Assembly (NCBI GenBank): GCA_028708945.1
Contig: JAQVXV010000036.1
Span: 1-6,185, forward strand
DNA from: Bacilli bacterium
GTDB taxonomy: Bacteria; Bacillota_I; Bacilli_A; RF39; UBA660
Reading direction: 5' to 3'
Length of the DNA: 6,185 nucleotides
Shown here: positions 6,148-6,185 of the stretch, piece by piece
Layout: every line of letters begins with the position of its first letter
How positions within the stretch are numbered: position 1 is the first letter of the stretch
Position numbers and translations under genes: made by a program
Notes under the pieces: generated by a model
The model's database searches: none
What the model saw: the letters and a program-made list of their open reading frames with translations, nothing else
Told to the model about the DNA's origin: nothing

Positions 6148-6185
6148 TATAATTACTAAAAAAATACTATTTTTAATGAAAAAAA

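Noticed and set aside
1..6185. Possible Mycoplasma-type code (UGA = Trp), because no gene here ends in TGA
   Set aside because: All five Trp codons are TGG and no gene contains an in-frame TGA. In a code-4 AT-rich genome most Trp codons would be TGA. Seven stops are too few to read meaning into the lack of TGA.
6179..6185. T-run at the far upstream edge (minus strand) as the end of a terminator for the preceding gene
   Set aside because: The required stem would lie outside the window, so nothing supports the call.

Overview
This window carries seven complete housekeeping genes, all on the minus strand, in the order (direction of transcription) rimP - nusA - rnpM - infB // rbfA - deoC - tyrS. 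The DNA is very AT-rich, the Shine-Dalgarno sites are strong AGGAGG-type, and NusA is the short form without C-terminal acidic repeats. RnpM is of the Bacilli/Mollicutes-like kind that lacks the second cysteine. Together these suggest a low-GC Bacillota, probably a Bacilli- or Mollicutes-related lineage; I cannot name a genus. The standard code fits: all five Trp codons (four in tyrS, one in infB) are TGG, and every gene ends in TAA or TAG.

Right part (about 4500-6185): an extended -10 promoter near 6139-6147 drives a leader of roughly 45 nt. The leader contains a perfect 18-bp palindrome of unusually high GC for this DNA, and rimP follows. rimP, nusA, rnpM and infB are packed end to end: an 11-nt overlap, a 2-nt gap, and a stop codon shared with the next Shine-Dalgarno. 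This is the classic ribosome-maturation / transcription-termination / translation-initiation operon. RimP is only 87 residues and lacks its whole C-terminal domain. The ylxQ gene (L7Ae-like protein), usual between rnpM and infB in Bacilli, is absent.

Middle (2299-2423): infB ends in a hairpin plus U-tract whose loop contains the infB stop codon, a likely intrinsic terminator. A near-consensus promoter (TTTACA - 17 bp - TGATATAAT) follows just ahead of rbfA. The canonical nusA-infB-rbfA operon therefore appears to be split into two transcription units.

Left part (1-2298): rbfA is followed by a 59-bp gap holding a long AT-rich hairpin with a T6 tract, then deoC and tyrS with zero spacing. truB, ribF and rpsO, the usual followers of rbfA, are not here. 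DeoC has a cysteine-rich C-terminal tail (C-x-C-x2-C-x-C-H). tyrS has no room for a T-box leader and appears to depend on upstream transcription.

Functionally, rimP and rbfA serve 30S maturation, infB initiation, nusA elongation, pausing and termination, rnpM RNase P modulation, tyrS tRNA charging and deoC deoxynucleoside salvage. I see no mobile element, CRISPR array, RNA gene or clearly novel multi-gene system. The points of interest are the truncated RimP, the leader palindrome, the split operon and the DeoC tail.
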